Source: Sulfidibacter corallicola
Lineage (GTDB): Bacteria > Acidobacteriota > Holophagae > Acanthopleuribacterales > Acanthopleuribacteraceae
Assembly (NCBI RefSeq): GCF_017498545.1
Contig: NZ_CP071793.1
Location: 1,612,001-1,676,000, forward strand
Direction: 5' to 3'
DNA: 64,000 nucleotides
Shown here: positions 21,885 to 32,700 of the stretch, in pieces
How positions within the stretch are numbered: position 1 is the first letter of the stretch
Layout: the number at the start of each line of letters is the position of its first letter
Program-made: the position numbers and the translations under genes
The notes under the pieces: generated by a model
What the model saw: only the letters and a program-made list of their open reading frames with translations
Told to the model about the DNA's origin: nothing
The model's database searches: none

Positions 21885-24800
21885 GTGGACATGTTTCCCC
21901 TTTTCCTCTTTCCGCCCGCCAGCCTGGCGGAATCGGTCATCACCACCGTGTGGGTCGGAGCCCTGGTGGTGATTTTCTTCAACCAAACCTTCGGCTGGTC
22001 GCTGTCGGGCTTGGTCGTCCCCGGTTACCTGGTCCCGCTGCTGATCCTCAAGCCGGTATCCGTCGCCGTCATCCTGGTGGAAGGCGTGACCGCCTACGCC
22101 CTGGTCCGCTTGATGTTCGCCGTGCCGGAACGGGTCGGCTGGTGGCACGTGGTCTTTGGTCGCGACCGATTCTTCGCGCTGGTCCTCTCCAGCATCTTCA
22201 CCCGGCTCGCCTTCGACACCTGGCTCCTGCCGCAGTGTGCCTCCTGGCTGGCCGCACGGTGGCAGATCCCACTCGAGTTGGGATCCCAGCTTCACAGTTT
22301 CGGGCTCATCATCGTGGCCCTGATCGCCAACCAGTTTTGGAAGCCAGGACTGGCACGCGGCCTGGTCTCGCTGGGAACCTGCCTCTGGATCACCTTCCTC
22401 CTGGTTCGCTTCGTCCTGCTGCCGTTCACCAACTTCACGCTGGGGAACGTGGCCTACCTGTACGAAGATTTGGCCGCCGGCATCATGGGCACGCCCAAGG
22501 CCTACATGATCCTGGTCACCACGGCACTGATCGCCAGCCGCATGAACCAACGATTCGGTTGGGAATTCAACGGCATCCTGTTGCCGGCCTTGCTGGCGCT
22601 GCAGTGGTACCAACCGGGGAAAATCGTCCTGTCCTTCGTGGAAGCGATGTTCCTGGTCGTCTGTGCGCGTTTGCTCTTCGCTACCCCGCTGTTTCGCCAT
22701 CTTTCCATCGAGGGCGGCCGCAAGATCCTGGTGTTCTTCAACCTGTCGTTTCTGTACAAGTACCTGTTGAGTTTTGCCGTGGCCTATTGGATGCCCGAAC
22801 TCAAGGCGACGGATGCCTTCGGGTTCGGTTATATGCTGTCGACCCTTTTGGCCATCAAGATGTACGAAAAGTCGGCGGTGATTCGGATCAGTCGCGCCAC
22901 CCTCCAGACGGCCTTCTACGGGACCTTGCTGGCCAACCTGATCGGTTTCGGTCTGGTGATGGTCCAACCCGTCGCGGAACCGGTGGTCGAACAGACCACC
23001 TCGGTCGAACGGGAACAAACGCCGGGCAGTCTGCTGGAAGCGCTGTATGCCGAAAAGCCACATCTCTACCAGGCCGCCGCGAGTGCGGGTCGCTTCGGTC
23101 TTCAGGTGGGCGATGGCACGGCCTTCGCGCGCTATCTGGCGACGTTGGACGAAGCCAACGGGAAGGACGACCGAGCGACGCTGACCGAGCTGTACCACCG
23201 GGCCGAACACTTCGGGCTTCGCGCGCGCCGGTTGGAGGATCGGTACCTGTTGCTGGCGCCGATGCAGACCGAATGGCGCTCGTTCGTCCTGATCCTCGAC
23301 GCCCAGGGGACGCGTGACTTGATGGTTCAAGTACCGAAGGCGGTGGCCGAGCCGGAAACTGTCGAGGCAGGCCTCGAACTGTTGACCGCGACGGGTGCCC
23401 GGTTCTTGGCCATTCACGCCGATTTGACCAAGAAGCGCGACCCGGTCATCGAGTGTGCGCTGAATTCGCCGGTTGACGCCTTGTCGGGCGGTTCTCCGCA
23501 GATGTTCGAGGAAAAGCCGATCATTCGCGTCATGTTCAAGAAGCGCGAAATGGGCCTGGCTCAGATGGACCCATCCGCAGATCGCCACGTGCTGGTGGTT
23601 CAGGATCGGCTTCATCGCTCGATTCTCCCGGTGACGATCGAGCGCCGGTTCGGCGAACTGTCGCTGATCTGGGGTCGTCCGCGGGATGGGTGCCCTCCAC
23701 TGAACGCCGGATCCGCCCATCTCCTGGTGTCGCGAGCACGCGTGTCTCAGTGGTCTGAGCGCTCGCGGCGCCGTCACCGTGCACCCGCCGAAATCAAACG
23801 GGTCTCCTCGGGGCTGGCCGAGTTCCTGACACGCCGGTTGGAGCGCAGGGCGACCGTCAAGCCCAGGCGCTCTGGCACCCTGAAAGTCGAGGAAATGCTG
23901 TTCTACGATCGCGAACTGGTCACACCGCTGATGACCGGCTTGGTGTTCGGGTCCGCCGAGGTCGGCGACGTGGCGGCGAGCGAGCGACTGGCGGGTCCCG
24001 CGGCCGGTATCGGCTATCGCGTCACGTTGGTCGAAGAACCCGACGGCCATGCCTATTGGGTCTTCCATCCCAAGAGCGACAAGCGGATCGGCTGTACCTT
24101 CGTCGTTCGTCAAAGCGGCGGTCGGGGTGCACATCTGCAGGTACCGCGTCCCTTCGGCGAAACCGGCACCTTCGGGTTCGGGCTGACCCAATTCCAGCAA
24201 CTCGAAGCGGGCACCCTCCTGATCGGCGACGACCGCGCCGGCCCCGGCGGCAACGTGTTGGATCCGACGCGCATGGAGAATCGGCGCTGTGCGTTCAATC
24301 TGTTCCACCAGGTTTTGCTGCGCGAAAGCCGGGCACCACTGGACCTGGTTCAGGTGCGTACCCGCAAGGAACGCTTCACCGGGGAACCCCAAGTCGACCT
24401 GTGGTGGGACGGCTCGAGTGTCGTCGGTGCGCGTGCCGGCGGGGAGGCACCCTTGCTCGCGACCTTGCGCACGGAAGGATATCGGCTGGGTCGCGTGGAT
24501 GGCCTACCCGAAACGACCGGACTGGAAATCCACAATCTCTATCAGGCTCGCTACCTGAACCAGGCGCGCGGGGCTTCGATGTGGGTGCTGTGGCTGACCG
24601 CGAAGGTGCGACAGAGCTATCGCGCCATGCCCAACCTGGAACTCGAGTCGGCCCGCATGGCCCAGTTGGCGGTGCCCCAGGAGACGCGCGACCTCAGTAT
24701 CTGGCAGCCGCGATGGTCGTCGCGAAACCCCGAGCCTGCCCTGATTCGTCGCGTTCGCCATTACCAGTTGACCCGCGACCTGTTGACCCTCGGGGCGCTG

Positions 24801-25007
24801 CGCGACGGCGGTCATGTGATTCGCTTCCTTCGGGATCGCGGGACCCGTCAGGGATACTTGGCGATCTACGACGAGGAAGACCGTCCCATGCTGTTGGCCA
24901 ACCTCAACCTGGATCACGGCAACGACGAGACGGGCTTCGTGAGTGAGACCGCCTTTCGGGATCTGGTCCATCGGCGGACTTCGCGGATGATCGGGAGGCG
25001 ACCATGA
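21885..25007 (+). CDS. pgsC: PgsC/CapC-like polyglutamate synthesis membrane protein, duplicated and fused to a large soluble part
   Basis: About 1040 residues. The first 370 form roughly 10-12 membrane segments built from two PgsC-like halves: SGLVVPGYLVPLL near residue 42 matches the LVVPGYL signature of PgsC/CapC, and the related FNGILLPALLALQW lies near 229. PgsC alone is about 150 residues and works with PgsB in poly-gamma-glutamate synthesis. The remaining 670 residues are soluble and seem to hold two copies of one alpha/beta domain (around QVPKAVAEPET at 482 and QVPRPFGETGT at 751), related to the separate protein at 27339-28313. The GTG at 21885 has AGAGG about six bases upstream; the ATG at 21891 is the alternative. 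It overlaps the next gene by ATGA. Confidence 0.8.
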   Translation: MDMFPLFLFPPASLAESVITTVWVGALVVIFFNQTFGWSLSGLVVPGYLVPLLILKPVSVAVILVEGVTAYALVRLMFAVPERVGWWHVVFGRDRFFALVLSSIFTRLAFDTWLLPQCASWLAARWQIPLELGSQLHSFGLIIVALIANQFWKPGLARGLVSLGTCLWITFLLVRFVLLPFTNFTLGNVAYLYEDLAAGIMGTPKAYMILVTTALIASRMNQRFGWEFNGILLPALLALQWYQPGKIVLSFVEAMFLVVCARLLFATPLFRHLSIEGGRKILVFFNLSFLYKYLLSFAVAYWMPELKATDAFGFGYMLSTLLAIKMYEKSAVIRISRATLQTAFYGTLLANLIGFGLVMVQPVAEPVVEQTTSVEREQTPGSLLEALYAEKPHLYQAAASAGRFGLQVGDGTAFARYLATLDEANGKDDRATLTELYHRAEHFGLRARRLEDRYLLLAPMQTEWRSFVLILDAQGTRDLMVQVPKAVAEPETVEAGLELLTATGARFLAIHADLTKKRDPVIECALNSPVDALSGGSPQMFEEKPIIRVMFKKREMGLAQMDPSADRHVLVVQDRLHRSILPVTIERRFGELSLIWGRPRDGCPPLNAGSAHLLVSRARVSQWSERSRRRHRAPAEIKRVSSGLAEFLTRRLERRATVKPRRSGTLKVEEMLFYDRELVTPLMTGLVFGSAEVGDVAASERLAGPAAGIGYRVTLVEEPDGHAYWVFHPKSDKRIGCTFVVRQSGGRGAHLQVPRPFGETGTFGFGLTQFQQLEAGTLLIGDDRAGPGGNVLDPTRMENRRCAFNLFHQVLLRESRAPLDLVQVRTRKERFTGEPQVDLWWDGSSVVGARAGGEAPLLATLRTEGYRLGRVDGLPETTGLEIHNLYQARYLNQARGASMWVLWLTAKVRQSYRAMPNLELESARMAQLAVPQETRDLSIWQPRWSSRNPEPALIRRVRHYQLTRDLLTLGALRDGGHVIRFLRDRGTRQGYLAIYDEEDRPMLLANLNLDHGNDETGFVSETAFRDLVHRRTSRMIGRRP

Positions 25008-27358
25008 GATCCCTGATTCGATTGATGTTCCTGCTGGCACTGACCGCGGTGGCGGTGTCGCTGTTGCGCGACCTGAAGCGCGATTGGATCGCCGGTCGCG
25101 GTTTTCAGAATCAATACCAGCGAACGCGCGATGCGGTATCCAGCCTCACCTATCGCCTGGATGAGGGCCACGACCTAGGGTTTGCCGTACCGCCGGCCAC
25201 GACCAGCATGCGGTTGGTGGTCAATGGTGTGGTTGGCCGGAAGCACGCCGATCCCGACAAGGAGTTCGCGTTCGAGTTGGGTTATCGCTGGCGTGATGGG
25301 GAAGGGAAGGTGCTGCATTCGGGCACCTACCACTTCCTCAGCCGCATCTCGCGCGATCCCGCGGGCGTGGCTGAGCGACCGCCCCAATTCTTCGAAGACC
25401 GGCGCTGGCAGCCCACCGACGGCCGGGCTTCGATCTTTCACGTGGGGGACTGGGACGAGCTCCCGGAAACGTTGAGTTTCAGCCTGACGAGTCGCGACGC
25501 GGAGATCGACTACCTGGTGCTGCGCTGCTACGCTTTGGAACAACTGCCCGAGGACGAAGCCGGCCAGGCCTGGAATCGCATACCGCGCCGGCAGCGTCGG
25601 GAACTGGCCAGGGACAACATCTACCCCGCTTCCCGTTTGAACGATGCGGAGCGAGCGGGCCTGATGCGTACCCGGTGGCGTCCGTTGGGACCTACCGGCA
25701 TCATGGGTCGGGATTACGCGACGCAAGCCCTCTACACCGAAGATCGCGCCAACCCGGTGCGGTCGTCGCATCCGCAGGCTGCCTTGGGGAACGGTTTGGA
25801 TTTGGCTCCCCAACATGCCGCGACCTACGTTTTGGAAAAAACAGAAAACGCATTGCAACTCGAATTGGTTACCGCGCCCGACTCGGGTCCGGTCACGGTG
25901 GAGGTCAGTCAATCGGGCCAGGGGTTGCCGGTGTTCCGTCGCTTCGTGCTGGGTGGCGGTCGCCACGAGCTCGGCGACTGGTCCGCCGGGCTGCTGACCC
26001 TGCGGGTCGATCGGCCTGCGCACTTGGCTTTGTGGCGCGACGACACCCTGGTAAACCTTTCCGGTTTCACCACCCCGAGCTACCTGTCCGGGCCCGATAG
26101 GGTGCTGGAATACGGGTTCCATTCGGAGGCGGGCGCCGGCCTGCGCCTCGATCTGAGGGCGCCTGCCCCCGCGGATTCGATTACCTGGCAGTACAGCTTC
26201 CTCGACGAGCGAGGCCAGGTCCTCGCCGACGGCCAATCGCCCTATCTGCGTGAGCCCTCGCCTTACTTGATCGCCGAAAGCGACAGGCCGGAGTTCGATC
26301 GGCTATCCGATACCGCTCGATGGTTTTTCCGCTTACCCGCCGGTGCGCGCCATCTGCGGCTCGCCAGTTCGGCGCCACTTCTGGTTTCCGCCTACGTTCG
26401 CCCCGCGAATTGGGTGTTTCGGGAAGTGGAGGAACAGGGTGCCGACCAGTGGTTCTCCCTGCGACCGGAGATCGGCCGAGACGAAAAGGTGTTGATTCGC
26501 GTGCTCGACCGCCCGAGCGAGGTGGACGAAGTCGAGCGTCCGTGGCGAGCGGAGCCACTGCTGCCGCGTGGAGACTGGCTGGGTCATTACGTCTGGTTGT
26601 CCCGGCCGGAAGAACCCTTTCAAGAAAGCGATCCGCTGTCGACCGTGTACACGCGAACGCGCGTCAATCGAACCCAAAAGGTCCGGTTTCGCGCCAATCC
26701 CGGTGAGGACCCGTTGATCCGACCGGCACTGGTGTATTTCAAGGACGGCAAGGCGCCGGTCACCCTGAAGGTGTCCCTCGATGACGAAGTCCTGTTCTCT
26801 CAAACGGTTTCTGCCACTCATGGAGATATCGGACTGCCGCCCCTGAAGCAGGGGGTCTACCGTTGGCTGATTAGCTGCGACGATCCATCACTTCAGGTAT
26901 TCGTCAATTACCGCAGGCCGGGCGGCGTTTATCGGCGCAAACGCATGGCGGCCCGACTGGGGCGGGAACCGCTGCGTTACCTGGTCACCAAACATCACGG
27001 GGGCGCCATGTCTCTCAAGGGCTGGTATCTTGGTCGAGAAAGCGGAGACGCGCCCGTGGAACTGAGGATGCGGCTGGAAGGCGTGTCCGGGGGCACGGGC
27101 CCGAGCGAGGAGTTCACGTTCACCGTACGCGACGAGGTTCTGGTGGGAGAGACCGGCCAAATCGCGGAAGCCCTGGTCGGCAATGGCCAGGTGCTCGCCG
27201 AGCACCAACCCTTCTACTTCCCCATCAAGGCCGACGTTTCCCCTGGAACTTACCGATTGGTGGTAGAAAACCGATCGGGACAAGATGGATACTTGTTGTT
27301 GAGCAAAATCTGGCAGACCGAGGAGGCCACGATCGCCCATGGTACGCACCAGCCCTGA
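25004..27358 (+). CDS. Membrane-anchored periplasmic beta-rich protein of polymer locus
   Basis: The 784-residue protein has one N-terminal hydrophobic segment (about residues 5-22) and then a long extracytoplasmic region dominated by predicted beta strands and arranged as several jelly-roll or Ig-like units (for example YRLDEGHDLGFAVPP, ALQLELVTAPDSGPVTVEVSQSG, KAPVTLKVSLDDEVLF). I recognise no catalytic motif. The carbohydrate-binding look and the YFKDGKAPVT and QVFVNYRR segments recall parts of the exported protein at 29726-34699. It begins inside the stop of the PgsC-like gene (ATGA, GGAGG six bases upstream) and its end overlaps the next gene by 20 bases, so it is made in fixed ratio with both. 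A role in guiding or modifying the chain in the periplasm is inferred. Confidence 0.75.
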   Translation: MRSLIRLMFLLALTAVAVSLLRDLKRDWIAGRGFQNQYQRTRDAVSSLTYRLDEGHDLGFAVPPATTSMRLVVNGVVGRKHADPDKEFAFELGYRWRDGEGKVLHSGTYHFLSRISRDPAGVAERPPQFFEDRRWQPTDGRASIFHVGDWDELPETLSFSLTSRDAEIDYLVLRCYALEQLPEDEAGQAWNRIPRRQRRELARDNIYPASRLNDAERAGLMRTRWRPLGPTGIMGRDYATQALYTEDRANPVRSSHPQAALGNGLDLAPQHAATYVLEKTENALQLELVTAPDSGPVTVEVSQSGQGLPVFRRFVLGGGRHELGDWSAGLLTLRVDRPAHLALWRDDTLVNLSGFTTPSYLSGPDRVLEYGFHSEAGAGLRLDLRAPAPADSITWQYSFLDERGQVLADGQSPYLREPSPYLIAESDRPEFDRLSDTARWFFRLPAGARHLRLASSAPLLVSAYVRPANWVFREVEEQGADQWFSLRPEIGRDEKVLIRVLDRPSEVDEVERPWRAEPLLPRGDWLGHYVWLSRPEEPFQESDPLSTVYTRTRVNRTQKVRFRANPGEDPLIRPALVYFKDGKAPVTLKVSLDDEVLFSQTVSATHGDIGLPPLKQGVYRWLISCDDPSLQVFVNYRRPGGVYRRKRMAARLGREPLRYLVTKHHGGAMSLKGWYLGRESGDAPVELRMRLEGVSGGTGPSEEFTFTVRDEVLVGETGQIAEALVGNGQVLAEHQPFYFPIKADVSPGTYRLVVENRSGQDGYLLLSKIWQTEEATIAHGTHQP

Positions 27359-28313
27359 TCTGTCGAGAACCTGTCCTCATCGGACGGGTCGGGTCCTCGG
27401 GCCCATGTTGATATGGATCCTGGCCTGCTCCCTCGTCGGGGCCGGGACGCGAACGGAGAAGCAGGGAGACGCAATGGCCGAATCGCTTTGGAGCAGATGG
27501 CGGGCAAGTACCGTCGATGTGGCGGTCAGGATGCCCTCCTCGGGGGAACTGCAGCGCGTTCAGCGCCTGTTTCTCCAAACGCTCCGCGGTGACCGCGGAC
27601 AGGAACTGCAACGGCAGTGGCGCGCGCTCGGCTGTCGCTTCGCTCCCCTGGGTGACGGAACCATCTGGATACTCGAGGAAACCAGGCGAGAAGGGCGTGG
27701 TTTCTACGCCTTTCGCCCGATCGAGGCCCTGCCGGTCGTGATTCAGGCCCCGCACGTGTTCCACGATCTCGGCAGCGGACCGATCGTGGCGCGACTGTTC
27801 ACCGAGAACCGGTGGCTGGCCGCCGCGTGGAATACGGCACCGCGCCGGGCCAAGCTGGACGACGGTTCGAAATTGGACTTGTCCAATCGCGACGATACCT
27901 ATTTTCAGGCGTTTACCCTTGCGGCCTCGCAAGTGATGACGCGCGGTCGGGTCGTGCAGATCCACGGCTTCGATGCAGCCAAGCGGCGTACGGCTCAGGG
28001 ACGGAAATCGGCCGTCATTCTCAGCAGCGGCCAGCGAAAGCCAGGCACCACCCTCACCACGATCGGAGGGTGCATGACCGCCCTGGAGCTGGGCGAGGTG
28101 CGGCTGTTCGGGGTCGATGTCTTCGAGTTGGGTGCGACGCGCAACAAACAGGGCCGCCTGTTGCAGGGCGTGGCCGGCGTGGCGTTCGTTCACCTCGAGT
28201 TGAATCGGGCGACACGCGAACGACTCGAACGAGAGAGCTCCTTGCGTGGACGGATGGCCAAATGCCTGGCCGACCTGCGCGTCTGCCGTCACCCGCGACG
28301 CGGCGGCCGGTAG
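27339..28313 (+). CDS. Secreted predicted polymer hydrolase (PHxxxDxG type), unknown family
   Basis: The 324-residue protein has an N-terminal hydrophobic segment (about residues 20-37). It may be a lipoprotein (Cys in ILAC) or be cut after VGA. The single domain contains IQAPHVFHDLGSGPIVARLF (near 136), AAAWNTAPRR, LDLSNRDDTYFQAF and VVQIHGFD (near 207). The spaced His, Asp, Arg and Asp/His residues look like a metal-dependent amidohydrolase site, and the layout recalls N-formylglutamate amidohydrolase and poly-gamma-glutamate hydrolase folds; that link is by eye only. The soluble half of the PgsC-like protein seems to hold two copies lacking several of these residues. The start overlaps the previous gene by 20 bases, with GGAGG about 12 bases upstream. 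Trimming or release of the polymer is a likely task. Confidence 0.65.
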   Translation: MVRTSPDLSRTCPHRTGRVLGPMLIWILACSLVGAGTRTEKQGDAMAESLWSRWRASTVDVAVRMPSSGELQRVQRLFLQTLRGDRGQELQRQWRALGCRFAPLGDGTIWILEETRREGRGFYAFRPIEALPVVIQAPHVFHDLGSGPIVARLFTENRWLAAAWNTAPRRAKLDDGSKLDLSNRDDTYFQAFTLAASQVMTRGRVVQIHGFDAAKRRTAQGRKSAVILSSGQRKPGTTLTTIGGCMTALELGEVRLFGVDVFELGATRNKQGRLLQGVAGVAFVHLELNRATRERLERESSLRGRMAKCLADLRVCRHPRRGGR

Positions 28314-28751
28314 GTGACCATCCAGAAAGGAAAGGATCACAACTCCCAAGGTGGTTCGGCTGGATGGGCACGGTCTCAGTTCTCAGGCGTCAGGTATCAG
28401 CGAGATACTTATTCATAGGTCATTTACCGAAACCTGTAACCTGAGGATTGAGACCGGTTTTCATAGAAAGCCCGGCGACTCCGGAGACCCCTATCAAAAT
28501 ACCCGCCTTCTGGATGGGCAGGATATTGGGTCTCGGCAAGAACCTCACTTTGGGTGGTCGGCGATTCGTGATTCAAGAATTTGATTTTAATATAGTTATG
28601 TCTTCGTGCTCTCCGTGTCCTCGGTGGTAGGGAAGAAAAGGCCTCGGTTCGGGCGAAGTGAGCGAAGTAACATCGGGTTTCCGCCCGATAATGATATGCT
28701 CTTGATGATCACACCATGACATGAAAACGATGCGACAAAGGTGACATCACT
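28314..28751. other. Intergenic region with repeat remnants inside the polymer locus
   Basis: About 440 A+T-richer bases without a gene. They contain short CAGGT/CCTGTAACCTGA-type simple repeats (28380-28450) and a half-copy of the palindromic family (28601-28630). The operon reading is interrupted here, so the genes from 28752 on may have their own promoter. Confidence 0.5.
28601..28630 (-). repeat. Half-copy of the CCGAG/CACGGAG palindromic repeat
   Basis: Read on the minus strand it gives CTACCACCGAGGACACGGAG and then AGCACGAAGA. This is the classic form of the family seen at 273-359, here without an inverted partner. Confidence 0.7.
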
Positions 28752-29444
28752 TTGACGACGGATACCTACTATTCCAATGTGAATCCCCATCTGTTGAAAC
28801 TGATTCCGAAAAAGGCGAACCGTCTTTTGGAGCTGGGTTGTGGTGGTGGGAGTTTGGGTGCCGCCTACAAGGAACACGTGAATCCCGAAGCACACTATCA
28901 GGGCGTCGAGCTCGTGGCGGCGGCGGCCCAGGTCGCCCTCCAGAAATTGGATCGCGTCATCCTCGGCAACGTGGAGGTCCTGAGCAACGAGGACCTGGAC
29001 ATCGAAGAGGCATCCTTGGATTGCCTGATTTACGGCGATGTGTTGGAGCATCTCATCGACCCGTGGAAAGAGCTGGCAAAGCGCAAAAAACTACTGAAAA
29101 ACAAGGGTCATGTCCTGGCTTGTATACCCAATCTGCAACACTGGTCCGTGATCTATAAAATCATCGCCGACCAATGGGCCTACGAAGACAGTGGTATTTT
29201 GGACCGAACCCATCTGCGTTTCTTCACCCGGTCCGGCATTCAGGATTTGTTCACCTCGGCCGGCCTGAAAGTGATGCGCATGATCGGGATTCCCGAAAGT
29301 GTCGAGAGTGGGACTCCCTTTGTTCGCGGCCTGTTTCCGGTGCTGGAACCCATGGGTATCGACACCCAAAAGTTCGAAACGCAAGCCGGTAATTACCAAT
29401 ATCTGGTGAAAGCCATCCGCGTCATGGATCGTGAATCGGCTTGA
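28752..29444 (+). CDS. Class I SAM-dependent methyltransferase
   Basis: The 230-residue protein has a Rossmann methyltransferase core: LLELGCGGGSLGAAYK (motif I, SAM-binding), YQGVELVAAAA (acidic end of strand 2), LDCLIYGDVLEHLIDPW (motif IV) and GHVLACIPNLQHWSV. The C-terminal part (DRTHLRFFTRSGIQDLFTSAGL) is the usual cap of the Methyltransf_23/UbiG-like group that often acts in surface-polymer or cell-envelope gene clusters. The start is a TTG with AAGGTG about nine bases upstream; no ATG fits. It sits between the two halves of the polymer locus, but gaps on both sides leave its membership uncertain. A methyl cap or side-chain methylation of the polymer is possible. Confidence 0.82.
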   Translation: MTTDTYYSNVNPHLLKLIPKKANRLLELGCGGGSLGAAYKEHVNPEAHYQGVELVAAAAQVALQKLDRVILGNVEVLSNEDLDIEEASLDCLIYGDVLEHLIDPWKELAKRKKLLKNKGHVLACIPNLQHWSVIYKIIADQWAYEDSGILDRTHLRFFTRSGIQDLFTSAGLKVMRMIGIPESVESGTPFVRGLFPVLEPMGIDTQKFETQAGNYQYLVKAIRVMDRESA

Positions 29445-29538
29445 ACCGGAACCGATGGCGCTCGAGGGCGGAGCGCACAGGGTCCGGGCGCGAAGGGGCA
29501 CCGCATTCATTGCGCGAGTGCGGTCAGGTAGACGGTTG

Positions 29539-29550
29539 ATGATATATCAT
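29539..29550. promoter_or_regulatory. Perfect 12-base palindrome, possible operator
   Basis: ATGATATATCAT reads the same on both strands and lies in A+T-rich DNA, about 175 bases before the exported barrel gene. The rest of 29445-29725 shows no gene. The role as an operator is a guess from position. Confidence 0.25.
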
Positions 29551-29725
29551 GTGTTGGTTTTTTGAGGTTTGTCGATCGTCTGAAAGGCGTTGAATGAACC
29601 TGTGAGCGACATCACTCCATCGAGATCAGGGTAGTCCCGCGAGGATCCGTAGTCATCGGTATGCAGGCGCTCGAATCGTGAATGCGCAAGAGAATCATGC
29701 AGTATCGAGGATTGGAGTTGGGATC

Positions 29726-32700
29726 ATGAAGGACCCCTTTCACATTGTGCTGCCGTTACTGTGTCTGTTCGTTTCCAATATACCTTTGAACGGCTCTCCG
29801 GAGCCTTCGCGGATCCAGTGGGAGCCGTTGGCCTCCAGCCATCTGCTGCGAGGTGTCTCACCCACCGCGACCCAAAAAGAGTCCGTCCTTCGGCTGGCGC
29901 CGGGTGAAGAGACCCTGCTTCGTTTGAGCCGCGCGGACCTGCTCCGGGTGGAGCTGCACCAGGGTGCCTGGGCGCCGGACGAGCGCGCCGAAGATGGCCT
30001 GAGCATGTGGGTCGGCGATGAGGACGGCCTCTTCGCACGGCAGCGTATCGATGCCCTTCGCGGGGGAGCCTTTTCCAAACAGCTCGGGAAAGGCCATGTG
30101 TTGCTGCGCCAAGGCCGTGACAGCAAAAAAACCGCCCGACTGGTGCTGTTTCGCGGTCGGTCGATCGGCTTCCTGGAGGGGCTACATTGGAACCCTGTCG
30201 CACAGCCGTCGCCCAAAGGGTATCTGGGAACCGAGGATGGACCGGGTACACGCCTCTATTCCGCGATTTCCACCCAACGCCCGATGGTCCTTTCGGTGGA
30301 AGGACCCGCGCGATTGCGCTTGGATAGCCGGGCCCTGTTTCCCAACGGTGGAAGTGGCGCGTCCTACGATCTACTGATTCACGTGGACGGTGAGTGGCGC
30401 GAACGATTGGTGTGTTACGGGTCGCAGTCGTCTTCGCTGACCTGGCGGGACGAAACGGGCCGAACCGTGGGTGTCGGTTCACTTCAGCGGGGTTACCTGA
30501 CGTTGCCCGAGGGTGTTTTTCAAGTGAGTGTCACACCCACCAGCGATGTGTTGTTGAACCTCTCCAAACAGGGTGGGCCGCCCCTGCTGCTCGATCGAAT
30601 CAACGGCGTGGTCCGCGATGTGCCGGCCCCCCGCGTCGAGGACGATCTTCGCAAATGGGTGGTCCGGCCCGAGTCCGATCACCAGAAGCGCGTCCGCGAG
30701 GTTTTCGATCTGGCCCGGAACGACGAGGTACGTGAAGCCGGTCTGGCGGCAGCGGCCTTGCTGGACCAAATGGTGGTACAACACGGTGGCGACGGCGCCT
30801 GGCACCTTTGGGCCCATGAATTCCGCCAACGCTGGACCCATTTCCGCACCTACCTGCCGGAGCGTGCGGATCGGCTGGAACCTCTGGATTCGGACAAGTT
30901 CCCGAACCTCCAGTTGGCTCATGGATCGGGAACCCTCGAGTACCGTATCCCGGCTCTGCCGTATCCCACCGAGGTACGGCTCCACGTTCGGCCGCGCCAG
31001 ATCGGGGAAGCGATCGAAGTCGGTGCCGTGTTCGGCGATGCGGAACCGATTTCGTTGCGTTTGGATCCGAACCACGCGACCGATGATTTCGGGGGCTCCC
31101 GTCCGGTCAGCCTGCGCATGCGCGTACCCCCAGGCGTGACGCGTGTCGCCTTGACGTTGCCGAATTCGGTCGGCGTGGCCTTTCAACTGGCCCACGGTCG
31201 CACACCGCGCCTGGATGAACGACAACTGCATTGTTACCGCGAGCTGTTGGGCGAGGCGCCACTGGGATGGTTTCTCGATGGGCGCCCGACCGATGGCGAA
31301 TCCACTCCCGAGAGCCTCGCGGCGAGACTCCTGTCCCGACACTTCAGTCACTTGGCCGAGTGGCTTGGTATCCGAGAAACGGACTCCCGGCATTCGGCGA
31401 CCGCGCATTCCGTGACCGACCTCGACGCGGCCTCCGCGACCCGGTTACGCAATCGAGCCGCGAGCCTCGAGCGGTCGGGGGACTCGATGGGTGCCCTAAA
31501 AATTCGTCGGGACCTGGTCCTGCTCGGTGGCAGGGAAGAGGACCGGCTGAACCTCGCCCATGTGCTCACGGACTTGGGCGAGCACTATCTCGCGGAACGA
31601 CAACTCAAGTGGTTGGTGACCCACGCGGACGCCGCGGAGGTGCGCCGTCGTGCCGTCGACACGCTCGAAGTCCGCTACCGGCGCTTCGACCAGGGGCGTG
31701 GCCTGCTCTCGCTCCATGCCGCTCACTTCCGACGTGAAGGTGATGTGGCCGCCTTGCGTCGCTTGACCGCGGTACTCTCCGAGCGCGGGGAGTTCCGACT
31801 GGCCCAGGACGCTCTGGCCCTCGACGATGCCCCGGATCCCGAACTGGCCGCCGGCGTCGCGCTCGCCAACGAATCGTGGTCCGCTTTCACTCGCGCGCTG
31901 TCCCAAATGGACACTGCCTCCCGTGCTTTTTGGCGAGGTCGGCGAGCGCTTGAAGACGGTGACGAGACCAAAGCCATCGAATCCTTCATCGCGGCCGGTG
32001 CTCGCGGCCAGGCTTGGGTTGCCTATCTCCAGGGTGACGCCGAAATCCGGCAGAAGTCCACGCAAACCGTGGAACAGGCCTTTGCCGCCCTTCTGGCCGA
32101 CGAGGCCCATCGGGCCACCCATCCCGGTGAACGGGGCTGGGTGACCGATTTCGGCCTCGCGAACGGCTACGCGGAGAGCAGAACCCTCTATCACCGGCGC
32201 CTGAACCGCTATCGCCAGGTCCTGCGCGCCACGGAGGATCGGCCCTTGACCTTGCGGGTCGACGGGCCGGCCAAGTTGCAACTGGCCCTGCGCCACCATC
32301 TCGAAGAGGACGAGGCCCCTCGGCCGGACAGCGGTTGTGCCTTGTGGGTCGACGGTGGCGTCCATTGGATTCAGATGCACCGCACCGAGCGATCGCAGGC
32401 CTATCAGGTTCTCGGTGAGTCGAGCCGAGTCGGCACCAACGCGTTCCACGAGGTGGATCTGGGGCCCGGCCATCACGAGCTGAATCTAAGGGTGACCGGT
32501 ACGCCGGTTTTGGTCCGCGTGAGGCGCCGGGACGTTCGGCACCAACCGGCCGAGAGCCGTACCTTGCGCCGGCCTGGCGTTTTCGAAACCTGGAGTGCAC
32601 GTGGCCACGCCGCCGATTGGCAATCTCTGGCGCCCGATCTCGTCGCCGCCTACCTCCTGCGAAAGCCCGAGCTGACCGATCATGAGCGCGCGCGGCTGGC

